Assembly: GCA_028274465.1 (NCBI GenBank)
Contig: CM051455.1
Span: 94,186,365-94,250,364, forward strand
Direction of reading: 5' to 3'
Source of the DNA: Plantago ovata
Taxonomy: Eukaryota > Streptophyta > Magnoliopsida > Lamiales > Plantaginaceae
DNA: 64,000 nucleotides
Shown one piece after another: positions 21,817-34,704 of the stretch (positions within the stretch are counted from its first letter, which is position 1; every line of letters starts with the position of its first letter). A model generated the notes under the pieces. The model was given only the letters and a program-made list of their open reading frames with translations, had not been told where the DNA came from and ran no database searches. A program made the translations under genes and the position numbers.

Positions 21817-22779
21817 TTTATCTTAGGGAATTTTACGTCTGGACCCCCTCTTATGCGACGTCTCCCTATTTCTTTCCCTATTATGCAAACATTTACATTC
21901 AGACCCAAAATAAGCAGTTTGGTTTGACCAGCTTATTTCCCACTGTTGCTCTTTCTCTTCCCAAACACGGCCTTAGTAATTTTAGCCGTTTTAAGCCTTT
22001 TCCCTTTTATTATTTTCTCATAACTGCTACAATTCCGGCCAATCAGCTCCCAATCGGAGCTTTAAGCTCCGATTGGGCTCCGATTGGGAGCTGTAAAAAG
22101 CCCCAAAATCGGAGTTTTACAGCTCCGATTTGGGAGCTGTAACAGCTCCCAAATCGGAGCTGTAAATCTCCGATTTGGGAGCTGTAAAGCTCCCATTTCG
22201 GAGCTGGTAAGGCTCCGAGCTTTACAGCTCCGATTTCGGAGCTGTTACAGCTCCCAAATCGGAGCTGTAACAGCTCCGATTTGGGAGCTTTTTACAGCTC
22301 CCAAATCGGAGGGCTCCGAGCTTTACAGCTCCGATTTGGGAGCTGTTACAGCTCCCAAATCGGAGCTGATCGGAGCTGGTAAGGCTCCGATTTGGGAGAT
22401 GTAATAGCTCCCAAATCGGAGCTTTACAGCTCCGATTTCGGAGCTGTTACAGCTCCCAAATCGGAGCTGTTTACAGCTCCGGCAGGGAGCTGCCGGAGCT
22501 ACAGTTCCGGCAGCTCCTGACCGGAGCTGTTAACTTTTTTTTATTTCTTTTTTTTTTTTTTTAAGTATTTGTGTTGTTTGGCTCATCCAAGAATCAAATA
22601 TTTCAGTGGGGGCAAATTAGACATTTCGTGGATTAAGAGCGGCGAAAGTCAAGATCGTGGGCCTATGTGTAATTAAATGTGTATAAGGAGGGAAGATATG
22701 TAAATCTTTGCATAACAGGGGAAAAATCGTAATTACGTCGCATAAGAGGGGGTCCATATGTAAATTGCCCTTTATCTTA
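21817..22779. mobile_element. MULE-like MITE, 945 bp, with perfect 9-bp target duplication
   Basis: The element spans 21826-22770 and is flanked by TTTATCTTA at 21817-21825 and 22771-22779. The terminal inverted repeats are about 37 bases (GGGAATTTTACGTCTGG and GGGCAATTTACATATGG, then the identical block ACCCCCTCTTATGCGACGT). Subterminal sequence matches the mudrA MULE at 26658-32218 on both sides (for example CAAACACGGCCTTAG on the left, GTCAAGATCGTGGG on the right). It encodes no protein. The core is a palindromic array. Confidence 0.9.
22045..22535. repeat. Palindromic array of AGCTCCGATTTGGGAGCT units
   Basis: The half-kilobase core of the MITE consists of about twenty alternating copies of AGCTCCCAAATCGGAGCT and its reverse complement, joined by short GTAA or TTAC spacers. 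It ends in variants with GGCAGGGAGCTGCCGGAGCT. Either strand can fold into a ladder of hairpins. An open frame through part of it is a by-product of the repeat. Confidence 0.9.
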
Positions 22780-25397
22780 TGAAGAATAAATCTGAGACCT
22801 TTGGGAAATTCAAGGAGTTTAGGAATGAGGTCGATAATGAATTGAACCTAAGGATAGTCACTCTTCGATCAGATCGAGGAGGTGAATACCTTAGTGAAGA
22901 ATTTATCGACTACTTGAAGGAGAATGGAATTCAATCGCAATAGACCCCTCCTGGAACACCACAATTAAATGGTGTGTCTGAGAGAAGGAATCGAACCCTG
23001 CTAGACATGGTGAGATCAATGATTGGATTCTCGACTCTTCCAAAATATCTATGGGGATATGCGCTACAAACTGCAATCTACATTCTGAACCGTGTACCAT
23101 CTAAATCAGTGGAGAAAACTCCTTATGAGTTATGGAAAGGAAAGAAGCCCTCACTGGGCTATCTTAGACCTTGGGGCTGTCCTGCGATAGTCAAATTGTT
23201 GCTCACTGATAAGTTAGATGCCAAGGGTGTCAAAGTTTATTTCATAGGCTATCCTCGTCAAACGAGAGGCTATGAATTCTATCATGCTGAAGATCACAAG
23301 ATGATAGTATCTAGAAACGTCAAGTTTTTAGAAGCAGAATACCTTGAAGAAGAGAGGTTAGATGATATGATAGAACTTGAAAAAATTCAAGACTTCGACA
23401 CGCGCGAACATGAGTTCTCTAAATCTTCTGATTTGGACTCAAGTTCAGTGGGAGCTTTCGAAGAAGACAAGGGTAATGATATGACACTTGGTGGGCATGT
23501 CATAGTCAGTGGGAGTCCTGTGATTAGATCAACAGTTGAAACCACACCAATAGAACCCGTTGTCAATCAACATGTGCAACAAGTTGCACAAGAGCAGCCT
23601 CCCGCTAGGGAACAGGGTCGTAGCACGCGACCGGCTGCATCAGTGCCCACTGATAATGTTCGTGTTACACGAAGCCAGAAAAGAAAAGCACCAGAAACGC
23701 CGACAGAAGCACCAGTCGAGCTCCGTAGGTCGAAGAGGATCCCAAAAGGACCTCAGAAGCAAAGCCTTATGATAGAAGACATCAGTGATCTTGATGTTGG
23801 CTTATCAGATCGGGAAGACCCCGAGACCTACAAAGAGGCAATAAATGATATTGACTCAGACAGATGGCAAGAGGCCATGGAATTGGAAATAGACTCCATG
23901 TACCTGAACCAAGTTTGGAGCTTGGTAGATTTGCCCCAAGGGGTTAGACCTATTGGGTGCAAATGGGTCTTTAAACGAAAGACAGATGCCGATGGCAAGG
24001 TACAAACGCACAAGGCTAGACTTGTGGCGAAGGGCTACACACAAAGGTATGACATCGATTACGATGAAACCTTTTCACCGGTAGCAAAGTTGAAGTCTAT
24101 TCGAATTCTACTTGCGATAGCTGCCCACTATGATTATGAGATCTGGCAGATGGATGTAAAGACTGCCTTCCTCAATGGCAACCTTGAGGAAGAGGTCTAT
24201 ATGGTACAACCGGAAGGTTTTATTAGTAAAACCAGGCCAACTGCTGTATGCAAATTACGGAGATCCATCTATGGGCTAAAGCAAGCGTCTAGGAGTTGGA
24301 ATATCCACTTTGACGACGCTGTCAAATTGTTTGACTTCGTCAAAAGCGTAGAAGATCCCTGTGTCTACACTAGGCACAACGACAAGGGAGTCGTTTTCAT
24401 GATCATTTATGTTCATGACATTTTGATCATGGGAAACAATGTCTCTATGCTAGAAGAGACTAAAGTTTGGTTATCAAGTACCTTCTCAATGAAGGACTTG
24501 GGTGAAGCGAACTACATCCTAGGGATAAAGATCTATAGAGATAGGTCCAAGAAGATGTTAGGATTGACACAGTCCACCTACATCGACAAAATAATGAAGC
24601 GTTATAAGATGGACGACTGAAAGAGAAGCTTTCTCCCAGCTAGGCATGGGATCGTGCTATCAGTTAAGGATAGTCGTAAAACTGATGAAGAAAGAAAGGC
24701 AATGAGTCGTATGCCCTATGCTTCGGCAGTAGGGTCTATTATGTATGCAATTAATTGCACAAGGCCAGATGTGGCATATGCGTTTAGTGTCACTTGTCGA
24801 CACCAACATAATTCAGGAGTACCTCACTGGACTGTTGTAAAGAACATTCTTAAGTACCTTCGACGGACTAAGGAAATGTTCTTGGTGTTTGGTGGAGAAC
24901 CAGAATTAAAGATGTCTGGTTATGTCGACGCTGGATTTAAATCAGATCCTGATGACTTTAAGTCACAGACAGGATACGTATTCAAATTGAACGAAGGAGC
25001 TATCTGTTGGAAGAGTTCTAAGCATGCCACGATTGCTGACTCAGCCACAAAAGCCGAGTACATTGCTGCATCAGAAGCATCGAAAAAAGCTGTCTGGATT
25101 TCAGAGTTCTTGAAGGAATTGAGGGTTGTTCCTGCTCCAAGTCCAATAACGATATATTGTGACAACACGGGCGCCGTCGCTCAAGCCAAGGAGCCTAGAT
25201 CTACAAACAAGAACAAACATGTACTTAGAAAGTATCACGTTACACGTGAGATTATTGATAGAGGAGAAGTTAGTATAGAACGTGTCTCAACCACGGACAA
25301 CGTGGCATATCGTTTCACCAAGGTCTTATCAGTGGATGTCCACTTAAGACATTATGTTAATCTAGGCATTAAGCATAAAGGTGACTGGCTCTAGTCC

Positions 25398-25408
25398 AAG
25401 TGGGAGAT
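25398..25408 (+). promoter_or_regulatory. Polypurine tract before B LTR2
   Basis: AAGTGGGAGAT lies directly before the LTR start TGATAG. The same tract precedes the LTR tip at 38936. Confidence 0.75.
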
Positions 25409-27224
25409 TGATAGTGTATATGTCCTACAGACGGTTTTTATTAAGGGCATACAACCCTTATTAAGGGCATATATGTACTATTACACAGGTCAACGTAATA
25501 TAATATATGTTTGTTGTTTGACTATTGAGTATCGCTTTCATATTTATATTACACCAGGCATGCAACATGTCATATCTCTATTCCTGTCTGTATTGATATT
25601 AAACATGTCCCCTCAGATAGATGACCGATCACACAGATAGTGGGAGCTATGTGAGTTATCATCTATCCCAAACTCTTCCTAGTCGAGGTTCATCTCGGAT
25701 GTAGGGGTCTGAATGAACCAGCTGAGACTAGTATGCGTGGAGGTTATACTTGTTAGAGCAAGTGTGAGCCGATCCCACGGCCACGGAACGGATTGTTGGA
25801 CAATCAAGAAACATTCCCATAACTACACATAGTTGTTCGAAGGGTGATTACCGAACAATGGAAGTACCCACTGGACACTCCCATCGATGTATACTCTACA
25901 TCGAAGTGTCTATGGGAACCGGTAAGTTGTCGAAGTGATGCCAGTCGTTCTTTGGACTTACAGGACTTTATCATCACATTTGTTGCCCCATATCCTTGGT
26001 GGACCCGTCGATGTCAGCTCTGAATAAGCAGTTGACCCAAGACACGATCCAGGATTATGGCTACATACAAATGGGGTTGATAAGTGATTCTGTGAAGGAT
26101 TCATCTCTCATGTGTAGCACAGGAGAGCACTGCTCATAGTCGTTCATAGTTGTGATTGGTTAAACCGCTGACCAGCGTATCAATGTTATTATGATAGTCA
26201 TAATAGATATTGGATTCACCATGCAACTCACTGAAGACGCTCGTGTATATATTATTGGGATAGACACTTCATCGATCCTAGATGCATTCGAGTCAGTCAG
26301 ATGAAGAGACGTTACCATCGCCGCGTTGAGCGAAACAGACTTCACAACGAAAGGGTTTTCTTTGAGAAACCTCTCAAACGTCCTCATGTATTAATATTGC
26401 AAATGGAACCGTCTAGGAACTCCATTTTGCCTAGTCTAGGACTTGCTTAATACAATGAGGCCCTGTGGGTCACACTATGTGGTGATTCAGCTTATTCGGA
26501 TATCCTTGAAGATGGAATCGCAATTAATTTAGAATTAATTGTGATTGATGGATTATAATTGATTTGGAATTAATTATAATAATTTGTGGATCAATTAATG
26601 ATTTGGAATTATTAATTGAATTGGCTGATTAATTGTATTTTATGTAAATACAATAAAGGGAAATTTTCAGAATGAACCCCTATTAGTGCACCTCATTTCA
26701 TTTTCCCCCCTACTAGTTCAACTATTACGTTTTACCCCATTTTAAGCAATTTGAGTTGACCAACTTATAATCTACTGTTCACGTTATGCAAGCCAAACGT
26801 GGCCTTAGCTGAAAATTAGGATTTATTGCAGAATCAAACAATATTCTCTCCATTATTCATTTTCCTTTTCCTTTGTCCCTTTTGTCTTCTTCCCTCCATA
26901 AACCCCTTCCATTCGACAGTATAATTGCACCAAACGAACCCTAATTTTCGTTCGTAATAGCCCGATAATGACGTAGTTTGGAGAATCGGACAACGTCGAC
27001 GTGTTTTGGGGGCGGAATTTTGGCATTCGCGGTTTGTTTGTAAGGCATGTAAACAACTTCAAAATTCTATTTTCTTTTGAATACTAGATAGTTTTGGAGC
27101 CTTGTAATATACCTGGGAAACAAATAATGTGATGTTTCGAATTTTTTCAGAAAATTTTGAAGAACTAGGGTTTTTTCTAAATCTATTTTTTCTTTCCTCT
27201 GTGTTATATGTTTGTGTTACAGTC

Positions 27225-30200
27225 ATGGCTAGAGGGAAGAAGGAGTATTTTAATATACGGGTGCATTTGGGAGATGATAGTGATACGATTTTAGAAGTCA
27301 ATCCCAAGAGGTATTCTTACCGCAGACTCTTTGAAGATGTCAATGATGTCGTTTTAGGTAAGATCGACGTTCAAGGAATGACATCTCTGTTTTTCAATAT
27401 TATATCACAAGTTAATGGTACTTGTGAGACCTTTGATGTAGTAGATGATGACTCTGTGATGTTAATGTTTGAGAAAAATAGAAGTGTTATGGAAGTTGAG
27501 TTGCTGCTAAACCTGAATGTTGTTGAACCTTTGGCTGTAGACAAATCAAAGGCTAAAGATAAGCTTGTTGATACTGAGTATGAACCTCCTCGAGGTTGTG
27601 AGCCAAGTGTTAGGAAAAGACTCTTCAGGCCTAGGGCAGCTAAGCCAGCTTCACCTAAACAACCAAAACCAAAAGGCCCAAGATATTTTCCCACGCGCCC
27701 TGAGGATATTATTGATTTGACAGGGGATGATGAACCTCCACCAGTTACACAGCCTACCCAAAATTCTCAGCCTACAAACAACTCCCCTCCACCTGAAAAT
27801 GAAAGAACTCCACCTGAAAAAGAAAGAACTCCACCTGATACCCCTGTTTACAAACCTGACCAAAGTATTGTGGCTACTCCATTTAAGGCAGCTGAGATGT
27901 CAAGTGGTCATAAGCCTTTGGACTGGGATCAGTACTTGAGAGATATTCTGGACATGTATAAGATAGTAGATGATGTGGAGAATGGTAGAGAGCAGGCTAG
28001 TGAAGGTCATGGTTCTGGAAATGATGAGGACATTGGAGGAGACAAAGGTAGTACATGTGGTGGTGATGATCAGGAGATTGGAGGAGAGGCTAGTAACGAT
28101 GTAGGAGAGCAGGCTAGTGAAGAAGTAGGAGAGGAGACTAGTAAAGTTGTAGGAGAGGATGATGTGGTAGTAGAAGATTGGAAAGATGATGATGAGTCTG
28201 AGCATATGGATGATGAGGATAGTGAGGACAGTAACTACTATGAAGAGGAAAGACTGGTTGAGAGTGATGATGATCCTGAGCTTATGGATGATGATTATGA
28301 GGAGCTTGAACTGAATAATACTGATAAGGAGCCTGAACACGATAATAATGGGGACAGTGATGATGAACCATTTGTTGATTGGGAGAGCATGGAGCCTGAG
28401 ACTATTAATGTTCATGAAGAAGAGGATAAAATGATTGGTTTCAAGAGGTGTGAGGGTTCTGATGATGAAAATGATGAGGCAGCACATGGTGGTGAGGGAG
28501 AAAATGAACAAGCTGGACCTTCTCAACCTCAGACAGAGCAACACTTAGATGAAAATATGGGGGTTGAGTATCCTAGTGATGGTGAAGATGATGTGGTAGA
28601 TGAAGGTGAATGGGGGGTGGTGATGAGTTTCATGAGAACTATGAGGCTAGTGACAAGGAGTTTGAAGTGGGACAGATATTCTCATGTGTTGATGAATTGA
28701 GACTATAGTTGAAGGATTTTGTGTTGAAAGTTGGGTTTACTTTGGCAAAGGACAAGAATGAGACAACAAGATATACAGCCCATTGTGCAGCAAGAAAAAA
28801 GGTAATTACATAGTTCTTTACATTCCATATTAATGTACAGTAGCTATTGGATTCCATATTAATTTACATATTGCTTTTAATCCTTCTTGATAGGGTTGTC
28901 CTTGGAGACTCCATGCAAGTTCCATGGATGGGAATGGAACTTTGATGATCAAGACATATGTAGGGACACACAGGTGTGTTAGAAAGGTGGACCCAAAGAT
29001 GGCAGATTTTGGATGGCTATGCAAGCAGTTTGTGATTGAGTTAAAAGAGCATCCCAATCTAAGTGCCAAGAAACTAGAGGCTTGGGTCAACAAGAAACTT
29101 GGAGTTAAAGTTCCCTACATGAGAGTTTGGAGGGCCAGGGAGAAAGCAATGCTTGTGCTGGGAGGTGATCCAAAGGTTGCATACAAACTGGCCCCAAAGT
29201 ATAGAGAAATGGTGCTGAGAACAAATCCAGGCTCCATTGTAGAGATTGACACCACACCTGATATTGAGAGACCACCTATCTTCAAGAGGTTTTTCTGTGG
29301 ACTTCAGGGGTTGATACAAGGATTCTTGCAAGGCTGTGCTCCATTTCTATTCTTCGACGGATGCCACCTAAAGGATAGATATGGAGGTGTACTACTGTCA
29401 ACAGTTGGAACTGATGCCAACTGTGGCATCTTCGCTTTAGCATGGGCTATAGTTGAATCAGAATGCAAAGAATCTTGGGGATTCTTCTTGCATTGCTTGG
29501 AACAGTTTGTTGGTCCATGGGACAGTGACAGGCACTGGCATTTTATGGCAGACAGACAGAAGGTATGTAATTTTATTTTTGGTCCCATTATTTTGTTATG
29601 TGATAATTTCTGTGATCTCATTTAATTTCTGTGATTTCATTTCTGTAACTTCTTCTTATGCTTGTCTTAAGGGTCTGGTTCCTATCATAGAAGAGAAGTG
29701 TCCAAATGTCATAAATAGAAAATGTGCGAAGCATATATATGACAACTTCAAATTGAAGTGGACTGGTATTACATTGAAGAAGTACTTCTGGCAGGCCTCT
29801 ACCTCATACACGGAGTATGGCTACAACAAAGCAATGAACAAGATCAAAGATGTGAGCCAGCCTGCCCATGATTGGTTGATGGATATTCCACTAGGGCACT
29901 GGGCAAGGCATGCATATGATGAAACTCCTCGCATTGACCATGTAACAAACAACCTAAGTGAGTGTTTTAATGCATGGGTGGATCCTATTAGATCTTACTC
30001 AATCCTTAATCTGCTGGAGGTATGTATTACTCTTTGTCTTTAATTGTCTGAATAATTTAATTACTTACTCTATCCTTATTTCATATATTACATCATAAAA
30101 AATTAATTTTCAGAATCTAAGGACACAAGTCATGCAAAGAATAGTTGTTAGAAGGAACCAGGGAGCTACTTGCACCACTTTTCTTATGCCAAGAGTCTTG

Positions 30201-31198
30201 AGGAAGCTTAATGAAACACATGACCACTCAAGGAAATTACACCTGAAAACAGAATCTGGAGGTGGTATATTTGAAATGGAAGATTATAGTTTCACATTTG
30301 TTGTGAACATGGAGACCAGGTCATGCAATTGCAGGAGGTGGAACATTACTGGGCATTCCATGTAGGCATGCTTGGGTGGTGATAACCTACATGAGAGCTG
30401 ATGCTGAAGACTATGTAAGTGACAACCACACCACTGCAGCAGACATAAGGGCATAAGCATTTTGCCAATTGATGACCATAGATTTTGGCCTAAGAACTTA
30501 ACAAATGAAGAATGCTCCCCACCTTTCATTGAGAAGAAAAAAGGCAGGCCACAGGTGATTAGGATCAGGCATCCATCTGAGGGTGGCAGCAAGAGGACTA
30601 AAGTGCCACTCCATAAACAGAGAAGAAGTCCATCTTGCAGTCTTTGTAGAGCTCCTGGTCATACTTACAAGAAATGTCCCAAACTTGTAAGTAAACAAAT
30701 TTCCTTAGTCCACATTACATTATTCATTATTGAATCTTACTTTTTGAATAACATCTTTACAATTTTGTAGCAAACTGGTGGAAGTTTTAATCATAATACT
30801 GAAAGTGCTTCCAGAACTGAAGCTCCCACTGGTTCAAGAACTGAAATTCCAAGAGCTGAAATTTCAAGAACTGAAATTCCAAGAGCTGAAATTCCAAGAG
30901 CTGAAAATCCCTCTCAGGTCTGTTGCTTTTCCTCATGCACTTATACTGTATTTGGACTTGGAGACTAGTATATTAGTGGATTGGGTTTGTAGCAATTCCA
31001 TTCCTGATGAATTCTGTGTATATATGTTAGGAAAATGCTCCCAGACAGAGGAAAAATAAGAGAAAGAGGACTGATGAATTCTGTGATGAGGGAGAGCCAT
31101 CAAACACAAGGGGAGCAGGTAGATCAACAAGGGGCAGGGGTGCAAGGGGCCGGGGTACAAGGGGCAGGGGTGCAGGTAGAGGCCGAGGCAGACAATGA
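27225..31198 (+). pseudogene. MULE transposase (mudrA type), six exons, broken
   Basis: It starts at ATG 27225, after an acceptor-like TTACAG. Introns by GT-AG are 28802-28893, 29563-29671, 30020-30113, 30688-30770 and 30918-31030. Stop is TGA 31196-31198. Domains in order: an N-terminal PB1-like region (MARGKKEYFN), a long acidic Asp/Glu tract, the MULE N-terminal domain (CPWRLHASSMDGNGT), and the DDE core with FFDGCHLKDRYGG, FMADRQKG and NNLSECFNAW. Then comes a SWIM finger (CNCRRWNITG...), a CCHC knuckle (CSLCRAPGHTYKKC) and an RGRG tail. The catalytic D, D and E are all kept. Lesions are a slip in the G run near 28611, TAG at 28706-28708, an extra G near 30346 in the SWIM finger, and another shift near 30450. 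It is recently dead. Confidence 0.88.
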
Positions 31199-31419
31199 GT
31201 AGGAGGAAAGGGGAAAGGCAAAGCGACTACTTAGTTCTCCTTTATCTCTCTTTCTTTTTGGTTAAACATTTATCATGTTTTGTTTTGGAGATTATGTACC
31301 CTGGATTAATGCAACTGTTTATGTTTTTTTGGCTAAGCAACTGATGCTCTTATTTTCATGGGATTTGTAAACCTTAACATGTTCTCATGCTCAATACAAT
31401 TGCCTTTCTAGCTTTTATT

Positions 31420-31808
31420 CTACTTGAATGCTTTATAAATTTGCACAAGTAAGTAAATTGCCAACAAAAACAGGTTTATGCAAATAAGATGCCTAATTCT
31501 TCTATAGTTGTCTTCCTCTTTTGGGGCATCTCTTCTCCTTCTTCTTGGTTGTTCCACTTGCTCTTCACGTTGCTCTTCACGTTCTCTTGCATTACAACAT
31601 TCTGTCTCCTTGCAAATTCCCATAGGATAGTTGGCTCTACGATCTCTCCCCGACGATATTGAATATTCTCTTGCTCATTACCCCATTCCGACCATCCGTG
31701 TGTTTTGCATTTCAAATAAAATCTCCCATCACTTGCTATAGAGAGCACCGTACGCCTTCGACAATTTGCCATCTTACAAACTGGACGAAGAACACTCGAA
31801 TCGCTCAT
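31420..31808 (-). pseudogene. Convergent GRF-like zinc-finger gene of the MULE
   Basis: From ATG 31808 reading left, the N-terminus has VCKMANCRRRT and then GRFYLKCKTHGWSEW, a pattern close to the GRF-type zinc finger (Cys, Cys, Gly-Arg-x-Phe, Cys, His/Cys, Trp). In the first frame it runs to 31476. In a second frame, 31623-31420, a charged coil-like stretch (AREREEQREEQVEQ) leads to a hydrophobic C-terminal segment (LICINLFLLAIYLLVQIY) that looks like a membrane anchor. One frameshift would join them. Small plant proteins with this layout exist. Whether this one is a MULE accessory gene, a counterpart of the second MuDR gene, or a captured host gene is open. Confidence 0.5.
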
Positions 31809-33078
31809 TTGGAAATGAAAATAATAAGCTATATGGATATATGGTAGATGCAACAAATAAGGAGTACAAAATTCTGTGTTTGAGGGGGTATAAATACACA
31901 AAAATTCAAATCATAACGGCTACTTTCAGATTATAACGGCTAGTTTTTCAATTTCATTTTACTACCTCCTTAAAAATATCAATTACATAATAACCCACAT
32001 GTGCACATCACGTGCGTGAAGCTGTTTGGCTGGGGAAATAATCCAATATTCCGCCAGGGAGAAAATGGTAATTTCCAGGCCTTAATTCGCTAAAAGTCAA
32101 GGTCGTGGGTGAAAATGTAATTGATTTGCACTAAGAGGCGGTAATGTGTAGTTGTTGAACCAGAAGGGGCCAATGTGTAATTGATGAAACTAGCAGGGGA
32201 TCTTGATGCAAATTACCCTACAATTAAAGATTATATTTTAGAAATATAATAGAGGTTTGATTTGAAAGGATATGTTAATTTAGAATTAATATATGCACAT
32301 GGGCAAAATCTACTTGGAGTTTGAATTGCCTTAGAACTATAAGTGGGTCCCAAAATCGGGACCCACCTATCACCCTTGGGATGCGCGCGCGCGCGTAGCT
32401 GGAGTAGGGGAAGGAGTTCGACTACTTCCTCTATTAGAAGTCAAGGGATAAGTTAGATTTTCCTGATTGAGTTCTAACTTGATTGGGAATGAATCTAGAC
32501 TTGAATTGGTTTCCTAGTGCGATAAGAATTAGATTCTTATTCCTTTATAAAGTCTAATTGATTATTCATTAGGCTTCTATTGACTACTATATATAGTAGA
32601 CTATTAGAGAGCTTTTACATGGTTGATTAAACACACACAGACATACAGTTAGTCTACCAGTTTTGTTAGAGAAAATAAAATCTCTCCCCTACCTCTCCCA
32701 AGCCACGCGCGCGCCACCCCTCACTGGAGGAAAACCGCCGCCCCATCTTCTTGGACACACAAAGAATATCCTAGCATTCTTTCCGATAAGCTGTTCATCC
32801 GTGGATACCAAGGTTGAGGTTCAAGGAGCTGGAAACTAACTTTTATTGTCTTGCAGATAATCAAAGTATTGCAGATATCTTCGACTTCGACGAAGGAGAA
32901 GATACACCGGACTATTACGAAGACTTGGTACCTGTGCTTGCTTTGGAGTATTGTAAGTCTTCTAATTGACGAGTTTAATATATATGCTATATACATAATC
33001 AATTAACCTGCATGTTAAGAAATTTTTTGAAATTCCGCTACGTACCCTAGGGTTAACTCTGACCGTATTTTCTTACAG

Positions 33079-33090
33079 TGGTATCAGAGC
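33079..33090 (+). promoter_or_regulatory. Primer-binding site, initiator tRNA-Met (B2)
   Basis: TGGTATCAGAGC lies one base after the LTR2 end, as in B1. Confidence 0.9.

Positions 33091-34704
<1,614 letters not shown>

Larger units (their letters stand above)
20334..25394 (+). pseudogene. B1 copia Gag-Pol polyprotein, interrupted by MITE
   Basis: ATG 20334 opens a Gag domain of about 200 residues. Its zinc knuckle (CLYCKLKGHWKKDF) has Phe for the last Cys. Then follow protease (WVLDTVCGSHIC), the pre-integrase finger (HCRLGH, CESCVKGK), and the integrase core start (LIHTDICGPF) up to a MITE insertion at 21826-22770. Beyond it come [20 protein letters not shown], reverse transcriptase ([11 protein letters not shown]) and RNase H to the end at 25394. 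Lesions are a TAG at 22941-22943 (Trp in B2), a TGA at 24618-24620, YVHD instead of YVDD (His codon 24414-24416), and Lys for the RNase H Glu (25050-25052). It is not functional. Gag differs strongly from B2. Confidence 0.88.
26649..32227. mobile_element. mudrA-type MULE, 5.56 kb, with 9-bp target duplication
   Basis: The element spans 26658-32218. Flanks are TACAATAAA (26649-26657) and TACAATTAA (32219-32227), one mismatch. The ends are GGGAAATTTTCAGAATGAAC and GGGTAATTTGCATCAAGATC, imperfect inverted repeats that stay similar for about 40 bases. It carries a multi-exon mudrA gene reading right and a smaller gene reading left, arranged convergently. It sits inside B LTR2, so it is younger than the B array. 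Confidence 0.88.
25409..33077 (+). repeat. B LTR2, complete, split by the mudrA MULE
   Basis: It starts TGATAGTG at 25409 and ends TTACA at 33077, with the MULE inserted at 26658-32218. Without the insertion and one duplicate it is about 2.1 kb, the same as the solo LTR at 61799-63886. It serves as the 3' LTR of B1 and the 5' LTR of B2. A TATA-like TATATATAG lies near 32588. Confidence 0.88.

Noticed and set aside
22084..22404. A 106-codon open frame across the MITE palindrome array
   Set aside because: The repeat unit lacks stops in this frame; the predicted peptide only mirrors the repeat.
27900..28544. A 214-codon minus-strand hydrophobic open frame
   Set aside because: It is antisense to the acidic Asp/Glu tract of mudrA. 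GAT/GAA codons read as Ile/Phe/Leu on the other strand.
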